Shown here in pieces: positions 62,341-64,000 of a stretch of 64,000 bases of DNA. The first letter of the stretch is position 1. Each line of letters starts with the position of its first letter. Origin of the DNA: Ignelater luminosus (taxonomy: Eukaryota; Arthropoda; Insecta; Coleoptera; Elateridae); the NCBI GenBank assembly GCA_011009095.1, contig VTPC01090529.1:124001-188000 (forward strand), read 5' to 3'. The position numbers and the translations under genes were made by a program. A model generated the notes under the pieces. That model saw only the letters and a program-made list of their open reading frames with translations, made no database searches and was not told the origin of the DNA.

Positions 62341-63559
62341 TACAATTAGAAAATCCAGAAATCTCAATAAAACAGAAACTCTTAAGAAATTTTTGAGAAA
62401 CCAGATCTCGTCGAAATGATTGACTGCTTTTACATAAAATGTCTAAAGCTTTACAAGGAAATAACTGTTTTGAAGTATCTGATAGCTCGGTCATGTAGTG
62501 ACTATTTCCAGACTTCCTTTGAGTTCCGTTTGCTAAAGACGCATACAGGGAATTTAATTTATCATGTTTATGAATATTGCCACACATTTGTACGTAGACA
62601 CAATAATGGCAGAGAATGATATCCACCAGTTGTTAGCTGTTAAAAGAATTATGTAGAGATGATTGATCGCCAAATGTCCACTGAGGACATGGCACGTTTA
62701 AGAAGAAGTAAATTATATTTTGCTGTCAGGCTTGTCAAAACAAAATTATTTGAAAAAATTCCAGCTGCAAGATTTGTATTTTCACTACTATCCTTCTATC
62801 CGTACCGAAAGCCGTGCTTCAAATCCAATCTGCTAGAATAATAAATAAAAGACAAATACTGCTCTCATACTCATTTTTATGCGAAGAGAGAGGTAATACT
62901 TTAAAGGTGTCAATGAGAAATTTTCCATGCATCCATCATGCGCCAGAAACCCTTGAATCAAATTTTGCGCGTTAGTCGCGGTTCTACTACCGCTGCGATG
63001 TTTTTTAATTTTTTCCATTATTACATATTCGTAACGGTTGCTGCTTAACATCGTAAGGAAGAGTTAGAATCTTATACCGCTTACAAATTTCTTCAAAGCG
63101 TTCTCGCATTTTGTTCAAAACATGTTTTTATGAATAAACGAATTTCACCCCGGAAGAAAACCTCTTGAATGAAAAGTTATAAGAGGTCTAAAAATAACGG
63201 CGATTTATACTCTCCTTTTTAATACACCTTATTTACGTTTACGGCAAAATCTTTAATTTAAATGATTGATTCTGTTTGATATCGTGCCAGTTTAAAAATG
63301 ACGTGATGTAAGTGATAGTTAAAAAAACTTGCGAACGATTTTTATATAAGTAAATTACAAAATTCTTAATCCATCATTTTGATTAATTTCATAAATGCAT
63401 CGAATGAGATAATTAAAATCCTGTTCAAAATATAAATAGGAAACAAGTTAGATAACAATCGTTATTCTTCGAAAGAATTAAGAAGTAGAAAAACCCCGAT
63501 AAAAACGGATAATCTTTTTGTTAAATCCTAGAAATTGTTTGTTCTAATCCAAACCTTTT
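62341..63559. other. AT-rich DNA, possible old mobile-element remains
   Basis: Short frames at 62416-62619 and 62659-62841 on the plus strand have ordinary composition but no domain that I recognise. No terminal repeats are seen. Confidence 0.4.
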
Positions 63560-64000
63560 ACTATGATTCTGTTATGTCCAAATAAATGTTTAGCAATTTC
63601 TCAAAAGCCTTCCAAACAAGTAGCGGCAATTCGCTTTGTTTGGCTTATTTGGCTCGTCCCCAATATTATCTATTACATTTTTATCAAGTTTCCGACGTCG
63701 TTTTAGCCGCCAGGGACATATTTCAACAGAGAAAGTCCTCTTTATGCCAAGTCTAGCAGATAGACTAGGCATCTTTATACGGAATCAAAACTGATGCATC
63801 GTCCATCTCGTGCTGTCTTTCCCAGTATATGTAAGGTCATCTCAGAGGAAGGCGCCACTGCTTAATCTCGTGGAATCGGCTCTATGATTCAGTTGTCGTT
63901 GTCGGGCAATCATCCGGGTGTCCCAGGGGTGGCATTAAGGCTCGCACCTCGCATCATCGCTCATCTCGGAAAGTCGCGTCACATCTAGGGCACTCCTGCT
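63560..64000. promoter_or_regulatory. GC-rich island cut by the window edge
   Basis: Contains a hairpin with arms ATGCCAAGTCT (63744-63754) and AGACTAGGCAT (63762-63772), one A-A mismatch and a seven-base loop. The stretch 63810-64000 is rich in CpG and has no long frame. The island probably continues to the right. Confidence 0.3.

Noticed and set aside
61560..62841. Acidic and mixed plus-strand peptides as a transposase relic
   Set aside because: No motif of piggyBac, hAT, mariner or reverse transcriptase could be identified.
1..64000. CRISPR array, rRNA, prophage or operon
   Set aside because: There are no regularly spaced repeats, no rRNA-like conserved blocks and no closely packed genes. 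The sequence is eukaryotic in character.

Overview
This is eukaryotic nuclear DNA, most likely from an insect. A beetle is plausible, but that is inference. It is AT-rich, with no reading frame longer than 151 codons, no bacterial gene organisation and no rRNA, tRNA or CRISPR array that I could recognise. The only protein-coding homology I can defend belongs to broken DNA transposons. I see no intact host exon, so the window is either one or more very long introns or a gene desert.

Transposon relics, left to right: (1) a mariner-type transposase on the minus strand at about 2374-3035, frameshifted and lacking the block with the second catalytic Asp; (2) two copies of a roughly 62-bp hAT-terminus-like direct repeat at 20693-20755 and 21635-21696, enclosing a minus-strand open stretch with an OTU-protease-like motif; (3) a second, better preserved mariner at about 31962-32960 on the plus strand, with frameshifts and the second catalytic Asp changed to Asn; (4) the C-terminal half of a Tc1/mariner-superfamily transposase with 41 residues between its last two Asp residues, at about 50499-51040 on the minus strand, and near it a terminal sequence at 49182 typical of such elements. 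Two further tracts (6301-8460, 40381-41160) look like old repeats but match nothing I can name.

The rest alternates between very AT-rich DNA (for example 14690-16150) and about twenty islands of 200-1100 bp that are visibly richer in G+C and CpG: 3836-4290, 10081-10750, 18560-18960, 23690-24560, 27480-28100, 28651-29420, 34981-36130, 38751-39430, 42600-42890, 44260-45100, 45700-46440, 48440-48860, 52490-53780, 56940-57205, 58240-59300, 59620-60420 and 63560-64000, with smaller ones between. They lack convincing coding structure but hold transcription-factor-like motifs (E-boxes, POU octamers, T-box-like half-sites, a CRE) and inverted repeats. This pattern fits clusters of conserved non-coding regulatory elements around a developmental gene; conservation itself cannot be seen from one sequence.

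The most interesting signals are: juxtaposed 3'/5' splice-site sequences at 28650, 29905 and 62329, all on the plus strand, which resemble recursive-splicing ratchet points and would fit a giant plus-strand intron; four back-to-back hairpins at 721-832; a 13-bp perfect inverted repeat spanning 83 bp at 42747-42829; a 77-nt imperfect hairpin at 59714-59790 inside an E-box cluster; and the OTU-like motif between hAT-like repeats. No undescribed multi-gene system is visible.
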